Assembly (NCBI GenBank): GCA_026936325.1
Contig: JAPTHN010000004.1
Location: 33,533,776-33,597,775, forward strand
DNA length: 64,000 nt
Source of the DNA: Platynereis dumerilii
Taxonomy: Eukaryota; Annelida; Polychaeta; Phyllodocida; Nereididae
Reading direction: 5' to 3'
Numbering within the stretch: the first letter of the stretch is position 1; the number at the start of each line of letters is the position of its first letter. Of this stretch, positions 1 through 14,537 are shown one piece after another. Position numbers and translations under genes: made by a program. The notes beneath the pieces are model-generated. The model saw only the letters and a list, made by a program, of their open reading frames with translations. It had not been told where the DNA came from and did not search any database.

Positions 1-3000
1 TAGCTTGAAGCATTTTAACTAAATGTTTAGTTAACTTGTATTGGCTAAAGCTATATGACAGGTCATGATGAAAAATAAATTCTATGAAGAGACAAACTAA
101 ATTTACCTAAAAATAATTATATTGCAAGAATCGCAGGCACATATAAAACCAGTAAGAAATAATTATTGAAATTACATTTATTCATTGCAAATTCACTCAT
201 AAAAGAAACATAATTTCAGAAAAAAAAGTTTTTTCTCTGTATGTATTTTTCAAAAAATCTGCATACAAATTACATATACACAACTGTCAATTTTCACACA
301 GATATCTATCTACCTATCTACTGAACAGTTAACTGTTCTGATTAGTCCATTACTGTTCTGCTGAGAACTTGAGAAGGCATGAAGGTGTTCTAAGGTGAAT
401 TTAAGAAATTTTAGAATTCGCCTGGGGCAAAGGAAATGAGTATAGTACAGTTCTTTTTTGCCTACAGCTAAATTTGTCAAAGATACCAAAACATTTCAGC
501 CTATAGGTTAATTGACACACCTGTTCAATCTCAGAGAGATTTTGTTTGCCTACTTTTTCTTAGATTGAGAAGTTATTGGTGAAAAAAAAGCCTCTTAAAT
601 TTAGCATTAAAATCTCGGTGATTATTTCATTATTAATCAAATTTACAATGCCACAGATGAAGGAAAGAATCAATATTGACTGCACATTTTTCATTTTATT
701 ACCACTCTACCCGTCGTAAGACGGGTACACTGCTAGTAAGATATATATCTTTTAGGTTTTCAAAACTTCAAAAATTTAGTATAGATATTTTTCAATCGTT
801 GCAGTTAGTGTACAAATATAAATTCTTACAAATTTTTAACTATTGAATATCATATTTTATAAAATCAGCTCGAAATTTCAAATCACCGACTTCTTGGATG
901 GATATTTTACCAATTTGGACCATCTGAGCAAGTACATATACTCCTTTAAATAATTTAGGCCATTACCAAAACTTTGTTTTGACAAGGGATAAGCCCACAG
1001 AAAGCTGCTACCCCCCTCAGTGACAGTAAATTACACTCACTAATGTAACGGTTTCTTGGTCCAGTCTGTCTGTCCATATGTCTGTCCTTCCATACTCAAA
1101 CTTTCTTTCTATCTTTACTCACGTTTAGTCTGTATTTGAGCGTTTTTGTAACAAACCAAAGATATTCACTTCAACAAGACATGTTACTATGTTTAAGCAG
1201 TGAGAGCACTAGAATTTATCCTCTGAGAAGTATCTATATACTACTAAATGTAATCAAATGTTCCTTGTTCTTATAATGAGATTCCCTGGTAGTGTTGTCC
1301 TAGTTTAGGAAATATAGCCTTACCAAAATACCACCAAGGCAGTTTCTCTGGGAGCACAAACGTATATATAACTCTGAAACTTTCTCACATTAATTATTGA
1401 ACACCCCAGATAATACCCCCACACGTTCCAAGTGTTTATTCTACAAACAGAGATGAACTAATCTAACCATCTCACTAAACCCCAAAAGCTTCCAACAGGC
1501 TTCCAGAAGTACCAGTCAAACATCAAAAGGCATTTGACCAATCGACTGGTCATGAACACTTGTTGTTTATTTACTGTTCAAATAGGAAGGTTTCATCCCA
1601 GCCAATTTTGGTATCAGATGAGCTGAAAGTCTCAGCCATGCATAGAGGGATAGGAGAGAACTCAGAGGGGGGGGGGGGTGGTTGAAATATCCCCTGTGGT
1701 CAAATGTAAATACTGTTCAACTTGGTTTCAGCTCAAAATGACGTTTATACAACGTTTAGAAATGGTTCGGGCAATGTTGTGTGAAAATTCTGGTGATTCT
1801 ACAATCTACAACTGAATTTGAAATTGTGCTTTGCTCACAACATGATAATTGCATTAAATTTTGAAAATTAAGCACTTTTATTGACTTATTATGAGACATG
1901 ACTGACAAATTAAAGTAATCAAAGCCTATTATGTAATAACAGTTTATAAATGATATCTTTTTCATGCCATATTAACAACACCTTTTCTCCCAATTCTTTA
2001 AGTATATTTCAGGTTTTTGAAATACTTTTATTTTTTTTGAAATTCTTCAATCTGACTTCTGACCCAAAATACAATCGTTAATAGCCCAATTAAACCAAGA
2101 AAAATCGAAATCAAAACCCCATGTAATTAGTTTTTTAAGGGAGGTCCATCCCTGAGACACTTCTGCATTTAACGCCATCTGGGAGTGACAGATGGATGGA
2201 TACATCACGTGATTAATTAGCCTCGTTTTGAATTGACACCCTTCTAATTGGGTTGTTTAAAGGCAAGGAGCCAAAAAGTCGAAATGTATCACTTTGTTGA
2301 AGTGTTATATGTTAAGTTGTTTAAGGATGGACATTGGAGGGTTGGGAAGGGGGGGGGGCTACTAACAAGGGTTGGAGCTGTACATGTATCTAGGCCTATT
2401 TAGTAAAAGATGTATTTGGTACTTGTTTTGTTATTTTATTCATAAGCCTGATAATAAAGTTTAACACTTTTAAATTCCCAGAACTTAAATTATAATCAAA
2501 AGGAAGAAAGGAAGGAAGAAGAGAAGGTGCAGGAAAGAAAGGAAGGGGGTACAGAAGGATCGATTATATATACCGGCATATGAAACAAGTATTTTCATAA
2601 AGTAGAAAAATATTGATTATTTTCTAATCCTCCAACAATATCAGAAAATCCCAATAAATCACTCACTGATGAGCAATATATTTGGGAAGATTCATAATCA
2701 AAGTTACATTCAGAGCACTATTAGACCCCTAAATGTGCCATATTAACATTAATAGGGCAGTATTTATTGCCCCCTGAGTCCCTTATTGCTGTTCCTATGG
2801 TGGGTGGTCTCCCTCCCCACATAGGCCCCACCCCATGGGACATGGGGGAAACATAAAAACAAGAAATAAATCCAACTTCAATGGGTTTGATGTTTGTAGT
2901 GCATCTGTAATATCATTTCATGGAATTCTGGGGTTTTTTCAGATATTTGTATCTGTTTTGTACTTCGAAAATTTGATTTGAAATAATATTTTTTAAGCCA

Positions 3001-4434
3001 ATTGAGTGAAAAGCAAATTGTAAAGTCATTCTGAATCAACAAAATGTTTGTCTAGAAATAACTGACTTCACTGACTGATTACTAACTTTACTGACTATTG
3101 ATAACAATCTGACTGACAAATTGACAACATATATACAAAATGACTAACACACCTTATAGTATAAAATGACTAATGATTAGCAATCAGCAAACCAAGAAAC
3201 CACAAGTGTTGCTTTGCACCTATGAGAACTGTACTGAATATGGGTTAAGGATGCCATAAGGTACAGAGGCTGTACTGAAAAATAAACAAAATACCAAAAT
3301 GCCCTCAGAAATACCTCAAGATGGCCTTTGAAAAAGCCTCAAAAATGCCTCAAAGTAGTGTAAATGCCTCAAAATCGAGTCTAAATCGTGTTTTGGTCTC
3401 AATCGTCAACAGTTCTCAGCAGATCCTTGTGAGAAATTTGAGTAAAAATACTAAACGTCTTGTTATCATTTTGGGATACTTATTTTGTGGCTCATTGCAC
3501 ATTAAATGGCCATTTTCTTCTGTCATCAAGAAAAACATCCCAACTACAAAGTATTCCACATAGCTGAAGGGTTTTATTGCACCCAAATGAGTTTATACCC
3601 TCAACAGAAAATAGTAGTGAAGACACAGATAGAGTTAAGATATCTGTGGGGTACTAACCGAAATCTTGATTTTTCTCGACTTTTACTGTCAGTCCCTGTA
3701 GGATGTTTTTATTCAAAAAGTTTTTGCTGATCTATGTTATTTTTCAAATTTAAGGGAGGGGAGAGGGGGGGGTATATTCAGTGCAGGGGAGGGGTGATGC
3801 AACAACATTGCTTTCTTGAGAAGTTGAGAAGTTGTATTTGATATTTCCAGATCTGTACAGTCAATTTAATATGAATAACACGAAAAATTCTTTGTCCTAG
3901 AAAATAAATAAAATACATTTTTTTTAAATCATGAAGGCATGTATAACAATGTGATAAACATATTTTTGTTTTAAAGTACCAAATTCTTAAAATCGACGAA
4001 TAATAATAACTAAATTTGCAATATTACTAAAACACCAGTGCACTAAATATCTCACCCCCCCCCTCAATATCACCAAATTTAACCCCCTCACTTATGACTA
4101 GCTGACCCCGCCCCTTCCCTCCCCCAAATTCGACTCCCTGCTCCAATTTGTTCTGCCCATGTGTGATGTTGATACCCCATCATCAAAATTGGCTACATTT
4201 CGTATCAAGTTTCATGCCAGATATGGTGGAAAGATATATATCTGCGAATTAGAGTTTTAACGCTGATCTGATATGTTGGGGTTTTTAGATAGGTGTGGAG
4301 GGGGTTGGGGAGTGTTACAATAAAGTATAACAAAATATTAAGATCCATAAAATAATGAAAGTATATCAACTTAAAATAATGTTTGTTCAAATCAATCAGC
4401 ATGCAAATGTAAGCATATATAATTTTTTGGTATA
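1..4434. other. Gene-free stretch
   Basis: I see no coding exon here; the open frames are short and show no domain. It holds minor low-complexity runs: a short TATC run near 300, a G run near 1670, an AAGG-rich patch at 2498-2550, a degenerate TGACTGACTAAC patch at 3056-3170, and a degenerate ATGCCTCAAAA repeat at 3290-3370. It may be intergenic or intronic. Confidence 0.6.
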
Positions 4435-5502
4435 TGGGTGAAGTCATTATAAATGGGGCCAAAAGTGTCACATAAGGGTAAATTTTTTAATGCATGTTTA
4501 AGGATTTATTCCTCATCCAGTCTGTGCTCCATAGTCTTAATTTTTATGAAATATACTTTTTATGTCCTTAAGTTACACAGACACTGCCCCACATAGAATT
4601 GTGCTCAGGAGAGTCTATGTCGTCACGTAGGTGAGAAATTTTGGTTGACTCCACTTTATTTAATCCCTCTTGTTGATAATAGCAAACATTGATCATATAA
4701 TCATTGATCCAGGTATGGATGATCATTTAAAACAATTTTAGCAGACAAATTACCATTTTGCTTTGAAATACACACGTTGACGAAACAAAAATATATGTTT
4801 GTCAATTTTGCATCTTTGATGTTCTGTCAAAATAAAGCACATAGGTATACTCAGTAAATTTTTGGATTAAAATGTAAAAACACACAGAATGTATGAGAGA
4901 ATGGTAAAATCCAAGCCATCTAACCTGTTGTGTAAAAGATATAGGGATATTTTTAGCGTTACATCATATTTGACATAGTCCTGTAGGTGAGAATTCTGTC
5001 ACACGTACATCATAATTGACCAAGTTTCAAAAATTATGTCAAATTGTGTATAAATAAACTTTACCAGTAAATGCAATTATCCAAATTTCAATAAAAACAA
5101 ACAAAGCTCAAATGTTAATTCCCCCTAATATAACACAAAAGAGAAATTTCACCAAGAAGCTGGAAAATAAGTTGCCAGAATCTACACACATGCACCAAAC
5201 ACTCATTATGAATAACCGACTCAAGCTAGAACTTAAATTCTCTGAAATTCCATAAAATATATAAAAAAACAGGTAAGGTAAATTAGATTTGTTAAAATCC
5301 TCATTCATAACAACAGTAAAAATAATCAGTAGAATTTTAAATGAAGCGTCAATTATGATGTACGCCTATTAATCTTGGCTGAACGAAATCAAACACAATG
5401 TATTGTTGAGATAAACAGCATTAGTAAAGGAAGCTAGCCAAAATACATGATAATTCTTAATTTAATGTTGAGATTAGTGTCATATATATCTAAGATTTAT
5501 GC

Positions 5503-5545
5503 TGTACATCACATTTGACATTACAAGTGTCAAATGTGATGTACA
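5503..5545. repeat. Perfect 18-bp inverted repeat made of two motif copies
   Basis: The left arm TGTACATCACATTTGACA and its exact reverse complement are separated by 7 bases. Each arm is one copy of the motif scattered through the surrounding transposon, so this is a head-to-head pair able to form a hairpin. Confidence 0.9.
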
Positions 5546-5691
5546 TCAAAGAATCTTATGTTATTGTCGGATAAGAATGAAATACATGTGCGAAATCTCA
5601 TGACAAGGACAACAAAAGTCTGGGAATTTAATTAACACAACTTTTCTCTATTTTGGTAATGTTTCCATATCAAAAAGCACGAAAATTCATC

Positions 5692-5757
5692 TGTACATCA
5701 TAATTGACCAATAATTACTTCTCGGTCAATAATGATGTACTGTCCATTATGATGTAC
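5692..5757. repeat. Cluster of three motif copies in alternating orientation
   Basis: Three copies lie within 66 bp: TGTACATCATAATTGACC forward at 5692-5709, then two reversed copies ending GATGTAC at 5724-5740 and 5742-5757. This is the densest part of the motif field in the transposon. Confidence 0.85.
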
Positions 5758-6737
5758 CAATTTGATACTTTTTGACATATGAAACATTTTGTTGTGTGAC
5801 AGTCCTGTATCTTCATGCAAGGCCAATTTCAGAAACAAAACTTATTATTCACAGCAAAATGAAAAATTTTGATTGATGTGATGCTTCTCTACACATGAGA
5901 ACACCTCTATCAGTGACGTTACATCATATCTGTCCTGTAGGTGAGAATCCCAGAATTATTGACATTCAAAATTTGCATCCTCTGTATCACAGCCTTTGCT
6001 GCTCTGTAGGATATCCTTTTAAACATTTTAGATAAATCTTGTGGAATACTTATTTTGGCAGCATACAAACTCATACAAATATTACTGGGTGTGTCAAATT
6101 TTTTGGTTTGAAATTTGGCCGTCCTGTAGGTGAGAATTTTTTCAGTGACAGCAGGTGTCATGTTTGGACTGCAACCATTTGACTATAGCTGGATATTCCT
6201 TCCAAAGCTGACTGGTATGTGATTATTTATCATAGACTTTCTTGATTCAATGGAAAATAAATCAACCAAACGCCACTTAAATAGGAAAAAAACCCATTTT
6301 TAGAAAACGTTTTTTCTGGATTGACCATGTTTGACATTTATGATGTACGTGACGGGAGGTTTCGGTGGCCCGAGAAATATTCCCAGAACATTTCACATAC
6401 CAAATGGAATTAAAAAACTTAAGTTCAGGTATATAGGTAGTCATTAAAATAAAAAAAACTGAGCATAACTTACTTCAGTTGCTAACCATCAGCTGTCAAA
6501 GTAACACCGTTTGAAAATGTGACGTTTGACATCCCAAAAAATGGACCATTTTGAGAGTTTTTGGTCCCTGGTCTCAATGACGAAGCCATAATTTCACATA
6601 AAAGTGGATTTATTATGAAGACAAAATTGTTTTCTACATCTCAGGGAATTTTAAAGAACTTATGACTAGCCAAACATTTTTTATGTCCTGTTAAAGGTCA
6701 AAATCCTGGCTGGCCTCGTTTAAAATGACTTCACCCA

Positions 6738-8070
6738 TATATATTCATAACATTTTCAAACAAAATGAAAAAAAGGATGCACATGAATTATTAAAATTGA
6801 TTTTTTTTATGAAATGCTTGAAAAATGATGAGTCCAAAATAAGTAATAGAAAATATTATCTAAATTGTGTGTTAGTGACTTGTTTACTTTCAAAATCAAC
6901 AGAAGTCACAACCATGCATTTCTATCCACCACTGAAGAGATAGACTCATTTTCAAAACTGTTTGGTGATATACCATCAGGAATAGAGGGCAATCAGAGGT
7001 CCAATAAAACTGTTAAGAGGAGGCCAATAAAACTGTTTGCAATTGTCTGTGAGCTTCGAACTCTGGGTGGCTTATTTTGTAAGGGGTGCTTTACTTTTCA
7101 CAGAAATTTACAACTCCCCAAAGAAAAGCATTGAATTAATGAGACTTGGTTGGGAGTCGAATTTTACTGTACCTCACAAAATACTAAAATTAAGTACTTT
7201 GAATTTGAAAGTTGGAATAATTTCTCTGATGTTGAAGACTTTTTATAGAGTGACATTTTGTTAATTATACACTTGAATGAGTCTGTAAAAATTACAAATT
7301 TATAAATGTCAATAAAAATAGGCCTATCAATTGTGAAATGGGATAAGATAGATAGCTAGATAGGCAGATAGACAGATATATAGATAGAGATAGGTAGTAA
7401 GATAGATCAAGAATAATGGAATAATCTTTGTCTTCTAATTAACATATCAATTCTACAATTCTTCACATACTAATTTCGTGTATCTTCTGTAGATACTGCT
7501 TCGATTTCTTGGGTTTAGAAATGCAACATAGCTTATTTATGCTAAACAAATTATTTCAACAATTTCTAGAACAAATAACTAATTTATTTTTACCTTTCAT
7601 GACTTCGTTTGTAAACAAATGAACTTAATTAACTCATCAAACTGGAACTTTTATCCTGAATTTGCCAAAAGACTGATTTCTTTATCTCCAACATATTCAC
7701 ATTGTTTGAATATTCATAGGACGTTCCTGACGTTGCGTTTCCTTTGATGTCTAATTAGCATAACGTCGATTTAATCCCTGGACTGAAACATGTGTTTTTA
7801 GTTTAGGATAATTCCTTCAAATCTTATCTGTTCTTATCTAATGAAGGGAAGTTCAATTTCAAGGCAAATTTGGTCTAAATTGAATGCTGGGGGGGTATAT
7901 TTTGTGAAACTGAACTTTTCCATAAATCTATCTTTTCAGGAAAAAATAATACAGATAGATAGATAAATGGATAGATGGAGAGTTGAGAGATAGATACTAT
8001 GATAGATTATAGGTTTAACACCTCTACAGCACCTTATTTGGCTATTAGGCCTATATTGAGACAGATAGCT
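6738..8070. other. No gene seen; degenerate GATA runs
   Basis: No supported exon. Degenerate GATA runs lie at about 7344-7410 and 7950-7990. The rest is AT-rich sequence with nothing recognised. Confidence 0.55.
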
Positions 8071-8100
8071 AGATAAATAAATAAATAAATAAATAAATAA

Positions 8101-8162
<62 letters not shown>
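8071..8162. repeat. Compound (AAAT)n-(GATA)n microsatellite
   Basis: About 30 bp of AAAT repeats pass directly into about 60 bp of GATA repeats. The abutting sequence GCAGCCCTC resembles the reverse complement of the 3' end of the tRNA-SINE at 32143 (GAGGGCTGC before the TATC tail). The array could therefore be the tail of a minus-strand retroposon. Confidence 0.9.
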
Positions 8163-8618
8163 GCAGCCCTCTTCGGGTCATCATTTCCACCATAACGATA
8201 AGATAAGCCAACAAGAATATTTGAATATATACCTTGCCCAATTGTTTCATTGTTGCATTGGCCACAAACTTGACTTTGATTTCAGCCCTGTAATTAAGCT
8301 TTACCCACAATGCCCTTCGCATTGTTGGGGTTCTTTGTTCTATTGTGACGTCATAGAGTGTCTCCTGCCCAAGTCTCGCCCAACGTCAGTAATTACGAGA
8401 AATTGGGTGAAATTACGAGATGTCACACAACAGTGGGTGATAATGGAGGAAGTGACTGCAGAAGTATGGCTGTTGACTGGTAACAGAACCCCGAAATAAG
8501 ATCATTACATTGTCCAATGATCAGGGTACCAGGATAGAAATACATAATAAGTTAAGATTGAAACTTTGAAAGGATATTGGAAAGAAATAAAGAAAGAAGA
8601 ACAACTTACAACTCAACT
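8163..8618 (-). other. Sequence abutting GATA array; possible retroposon body
   Basis: No gene is supported. If the array at 8071-8162 is a retroposon tail, this block on the minus strand would be its body, but I find no clear tRNA A and B boxes. A TGACGTCA octamer lies near 8346. The open frame here is not convincing. Confidence 0.25.
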
Positions 8619-10073
<1,455 letters not shown>

Positions 10074-10081
10074 CGAAAATA

Positions 10082-10127
10082 TGACGTCATTAACGTCCAA
10101 GACGCGTGCGTTTTCTGTGATGTCACA
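10082..10127. promoter_or_regulatory. CRE-like site cluster
   Basis: A perfect TGACGTCA palindrome at about 10082 is followed by GTGATGTCAC about 35 bp later and by other ACGT-containing words. TGACGTCA is the canonical CREB/ATF site. It lies in the intron just downstream of the minus-strand exon at 10834-11169. Regulatory function is inference. Confidence 0.35.
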
Positions 10128-10833
10128 ACGTTACATCATGCGTCATAAAACGATGATATACAATTAAGAAGAACTGCTTTGATACACCGTTCTAACAGAT
10201 GTGACTTCAGTTTTTTTTCTACCCCTTTTAAGATTTTTTTCTTTGAAAGTGTTCAATTTCATGGTGTTTAAATACACTTTGAAATTACATAAGAATTATG
10301 TATCTTACTTAGTAGAATTATGTAATTTAACTTTTATTAACTGTAAATATATGTAATTGTGTTCTAACTGGCGTGTAATTGATATTAAGATAGGCCTATG
10401 CCCATATTTGGCTCGAGGGTAAATGTAGCCTATTTCAGAAAACTTCTGATTGGTTTCCTGATATTTCTTAGGAACTTTGCATAAATTCACTTCTTTTCTC
10501 ACAAGCCTTATCAAGGTTTCATGATTCATTTAGGCCTGATAGTTTATAACCAATAGCCTAACTAAGTCGATATTATACTCCTCATGCCCTAACTTCCATC
10601 AAGTGCATAAATACAAGACGTAAAGCCCATGCATCCATTCATCGCTGTCATTATGGGAATTTTGAGTGAAAAAGAAATATTTCAGTCCCTGTCCAATGTA
10701 TGGTAGACTTTTCTTGTAGGCTAGATTCAATATCTGTTGGCCCACGTTTTGCCTAAAATCTGGAGAACTTTAAGTTGGCCTATTACCAAAATTGTAGGCC
10801 TATAAAATTATAAAATTAAAACTAAGTACTCAC

Positions 10834-11169
10834 ATCATCGGAGTTGAGAATGGAATAAACTTCCAACGTCTCCAATCTTATTCTCCCTTGTTCTGCTAAG
10901 AAGGTCCGTCCAGGATATAGAGCAGTGTTGGTCCAAACGGTGGCTGTCATTTCCAGGGGTTTTGGCAGCAGGCATCGGGGGGTGACGGCTGAATTTTTCC
11001 CCGGGGCGCCGTCGGAATCATCTGTGCCCCCGTGGTCTGATGAAACAGAGTCTTTTGAGTCATTTAGCTGATGATCTGTTGAGTCATTAGAGAGTTCTTT
11101 ATCTGCTGAGTCAAGAGGGACTCGCAAGACGAGAGACAGTTCATCAGGGATCAGAATACAGGATTCCAT
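10834..11169 (-). CDS. First coding exon of an unrecognised acidic, serine-rich protein
   Basis: Starting at the ATG at 11169 (G at -3 and +4), 112 codons run to a consensus splice donor GTGAGT at 10833, leaving phase 0. The protein begins MESCILIPDELSLVLRVP. A low-complexity D/S-rich stretch follows (about residues 25-58), then a more ordered end with LPKPLEM, WTNTALYPGRTF and LETLEVYSILNSDD. The frame is also open upstream of this ATG for about 21 codons, reading QKGSFWYRTDY, and is closed by a TGA at about 11250, so an upstream splice acceptor or a non-ATG start is possible. I do not recognise the family; the C-terminal part is faintly reminiscent of the entry to a PR/SET domain, but this is not enough for a call. 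A 54-bp piece of the exon's 5' part recurs inverted at 18536. Downstream exons were not found. Confidence 0.5.
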
Positions 11170-11243
11170 CTCGATAAGTGTTGATGTGTAGTCAGTTCGA
11201 TACCAAAAAGATCCTTTCTGTGAGTGCTGCACTTGATCAGATC

Positions 11244-12130
11244 ATCACAAATTGATCAAGAATCGATTAAAGTTGATCAAATTTATAAATTCGATCAAAA
11301 TTCACCAAAGGTTAATATTATGCAGTCCTTTACTATGATCAAACTGTCTTATTCAATCCAACATAACAAACAACAGGTGTAGCCTATAAAGTCCAAATAT
11401 GTAGAAAATTCACCAAATCACCCAATTTAGGGGTCAAATGATCCAAATAGGGCTTAATCACCTAATATATCTTGTCCACTATCTCTAAATGGCCCTTCCA
11501 ACTGATGACTTGGTATTTGGGTCAAATAGTAGAAGTGATAGTCCTTAAGATCAAGCTTATAATCTTATTTCACCCTTAAGAAATGTTGTCTATTTATTTG
11601 AAAAATGTAAAAAGCTTAAATCATTCAGATTTTTGGGATAAAATAATGAAAATATGACGTGTGATCAATGAGGCAGTCCTGAAGTTATTTTGAAGTCCAG
11701 ATTAAAATGGAGAGACTGGCTGTATAAGTCCAAGTTTTAGTCCTTTCAAGTGAATATAAGTCCAATTTACCAGTCTGTTTTCAAGTCAGCTCCAGTAAGG
11801 TATCCAATTTAGCAAAAGTCTTTCGGATGTCCTGAGAATTATGCAAAGTCCTTTTTTAGTGCAAATCCATGCTTGCTTGTGTAAAATCAGGTATATTATG
11901 AAATTACACCAAATCCATGATATGTAAAGTCAAACAAATCAGGAACTGTTGCAGAAGTCACTCCAAAACATCACAAAATCATAGAAAACTCAAAGATGCA
12001 CATGTATGTATCTTGTCCAAGTCACTTTCACAATGAGATTGCTATTGCCATTTGCAACTTAGGAGTCATAAAGTCAGTGATGTCACACTTTGGTGGTCAT
12101 GTGACTGACAGCGTAACGACCAATCAGAAT
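11244..12130 (-). promoter_or_regulatory. Putative promoter/5' leader of the exon at 10834
   Basis: Read on the minus strand, the upstream sequence carries an inverted CCAAT box (ATTGG, about 12119-12127), a CACATGAC E-box (about 12097-12106) and a TGACATCAC CRE-like site (about 12077-12085) within 50 bp. That grouping is typical of metazoan proximal promoters. The 0.8 kb between it and the coding exon has no other visible gene and would be 5' leader or a first intron. Function is inferred from motif clustering only. Confidence 0.3.
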
Positions 12131-12621
12131 CCAGCACCAGAGCTATACCCCACCCCTATCTATCTGTACAAGGAGGAGGGGAGGGGGTGAGCAGAAAGGG
12201 GGGGGGGTGTATTTTATACCCTCAGGCTTGTATCAAAAAGAGTAAACCCTTTACTAAGTAGGTATTGATATAGCCACAATTTCAACAACCCCCCCCCCCT
12301 TCAACACTAGAAAGTCACTTTTACATTTGTTTACATACATGTAGGCCTACACATAGTATCACATACCATGCTTCGATTTTTATTTTTGAAACAATACGTT
12401 AATCTCTCCAATTGTTCCTCATTAAAAAAACTAGCACTTTCACGTGAATATTTATATGAAATATATAAAACTTACTATATTGCTGATTAATGCAATGCTC
12501 AAGACTCAATGTTAATATTGGTAATTCCATAACAGTGTTGTGATATAGTCATGAGCCTATTTCACATTTTATAAGTACTGCACATTTGTAACTTTCATTA
12601 TGGCTACATGTATGTTATTGA

Positions 12622-12853
12622 CATAGGCGTATGGGCGGGGGGGGGGCAGGGGGGGCGATCGCCCCCCCAAAAGTTTGGGAAACAGTAAGATTCGGGCAAA
12701 AAAGGCTAAAAAATTTTGGCAGATGATTAGGTAAAAACTATTTAAAATTAGTGATTTTCAGGCTATTTCATTTGAAATGGTATTAAATTTAGATCTCGAA
12801 ATTCGGGCAAATGTCGCTCGCCCCCCAAAAATCGCGCGTCCCGTACACCTATG
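12622..12853. mobile_element. hAT MITE, CATAGGCGTA family, copy 1
   Basis: The 232-bp element starts CATAGGCGTA and ends TACACCTATG, and is flanked by a perfect 8-bp duplication GTTATTGA. That length is diagnostic of hAT-type insertion. The interior has long G and C runs near both ends. Two relatives lie at 18184 and, interrupted, at 28571. Confidence 0.85.
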
Positions 12854-12861
12854 GTTATTGA

Positions 12862-14420
12862 GAGGTATATTACATTAATAGTGAAAAGAAAATGAAGAAA
12901 AGAACATAACAGAATAAATAAATTATCTTTTAGACTCATGGATGTCTTACACAGTAGCTCACAGTTACTTTACTAGAGGTTTAATATGTAAAAATACACA
13001 CCTGCAATTTGCTTTTATAATAAGTTATATAATCCACACCCTGTCAAGTCATATATGAATTTGATAATCCATAAATCATTCAGATTATCATCATTTATAC
13101 TAAAATAAATAGGTTTTCATATTCCTTCTGCCTTAAACACATTGCATATCAACACACTGATCAAAACTTTGTGGAATTTACCTTTGAGACTTATAGCATT
13201 GAACATTCACAAAGTGATCTTGGAATGGTTAGCCTCCCAGCTAAATTAAAGACAATTCTTTTAAGAATAGTTCATATCCTAAGGCCTTTTTTTACTGTTA
13301 GGTATTTCACTTTTTACAATAATCTACGGCAGTTCGTGATTAAGATTTTGCAAATATTTCTCAGGTCACTTTCAGGTCAAGATTGTGTTTTCATTTTGCC
13401 ACGACCTTAAATTCTTAAGGTCAGTTTTCAATGAGATAAATGCAATTATGATTCACACGAAAACTGCACATTTTATGTCTTGGGGGCAATTTCAAAGTAT
13501 ATATATGTCAAAGGTTTTGCCTGTGAATGCCATCTGAATGAAAATGTATATCAATTTGAAAATAAAATTTAAATGTAATCACTATATGATCCAGCATATA
13601 AGATGTTTCGCCTTATCAACCAATGGATCAATCAAGCAATCAATCAAGCAAACAAATAAACAAACAATCTGCCCATCAATCAGTCAGTCAAGCAATCATT
13701 CAGTCAGTCAATCAATCACTCAGTTATTCCTCAAATCAGAAATTAAGAAAATCGCTTGTGGTTAAAGAAAACTTAATATGATTTATTAATATGTTTATTA
13801 ATTTTGATCAAAAACTCTCCTAATATGCAACTATAAAATTAGCATGAAATTTACAATTTTCTGCAATTAAAAATTACTGATATGATCTAAAGAAAACAAA
13901 AACATGTCATTAAAACCAATACAATATTTCCAAGATGCAGTGAAAGTTATGTTACGTAATAAACAATGAAAAAATTTCTCTGAAATTGATAAAAATCTGA
14001 CAAAAAGCTACTTCTTAAACATGCGGGTATTGTATGTATCTAACATGTGGAAAATTGCAGTGAAATTTCAATGAAATTCTTCAATAACTTTTAAAGGAAG
14101 TATTACGTAACTTTATGTCACATAACAAATAGTTTTATTGTGTGATATCATAGAAAGTCAGTGTTAATTCATAAAAGGCTATTCATCCCAAAAATGTGGA
14201 ATATTTTCTCAGATTTTTTTGGCTTTTTAGACTTCAAAGAAGAAATTGTGTCATAAAAACAACGTCACTTTGATCTTCAAGCGTCTTCAAAGTTCTTGTG
14301 GAATTTAAATTTTTAGGAATTATAATAAATTTTATATCAATGATAAATTAGTCTTATAATAAATTATTAATCAACTTCTAGAGAAAGTGAAGTGAAAATG
14401 ATTTACGATAGACAGAAAAA
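12862..14420. other. No gene seen; degenerate AATC repeat
   Basis: AT-rich sequence. A degenerate (AATC)/(AGTC) run occupies about 13622-13732. Open frames here show no domain. Confidence 0.5.
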
Positions 14421-14456
14421 TAGATAGCTAGCTAGCTAGCTAGATAGGTAGGTAGG

Positions 14457-14536
<80 letters not shown>
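14421..14536. repeat. Compound (GCTA)/(GGTA)/(GATA) microsatellite
   Basis: The array passes from GCTA repeats through GGTA repeats to GATA repeats, as expected from point variants of one unit spreading along an array. Confidence 0.95.

Positions 14537-14537
<1 letters not shown>

Larger units (their letters stand above)
4435..6737. mobile_element. Non-autonomous DNA transposon with bidirectional iterated motif
   Basis: The ends are inverted copies of TGGGTGAAGTCATT, extended imperfectly to about 30 bp, and both sides are flanked by TATA (TSD of TA or TATA). No transposase frame is visible in the 2.3 kb. The interior carries about ten copies of a motif near GTACATCATAATTGACC in both orientations, and four copies of CTGTAGGTGAGAAT at about 4627, 4981, 5935 and 6123. 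Repeated internal sites like these are known as transposase-binding sites in several DNA transposon superfamilies; assigning that role here is inference. The superfamily is not identified. Confidence 0.7.
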
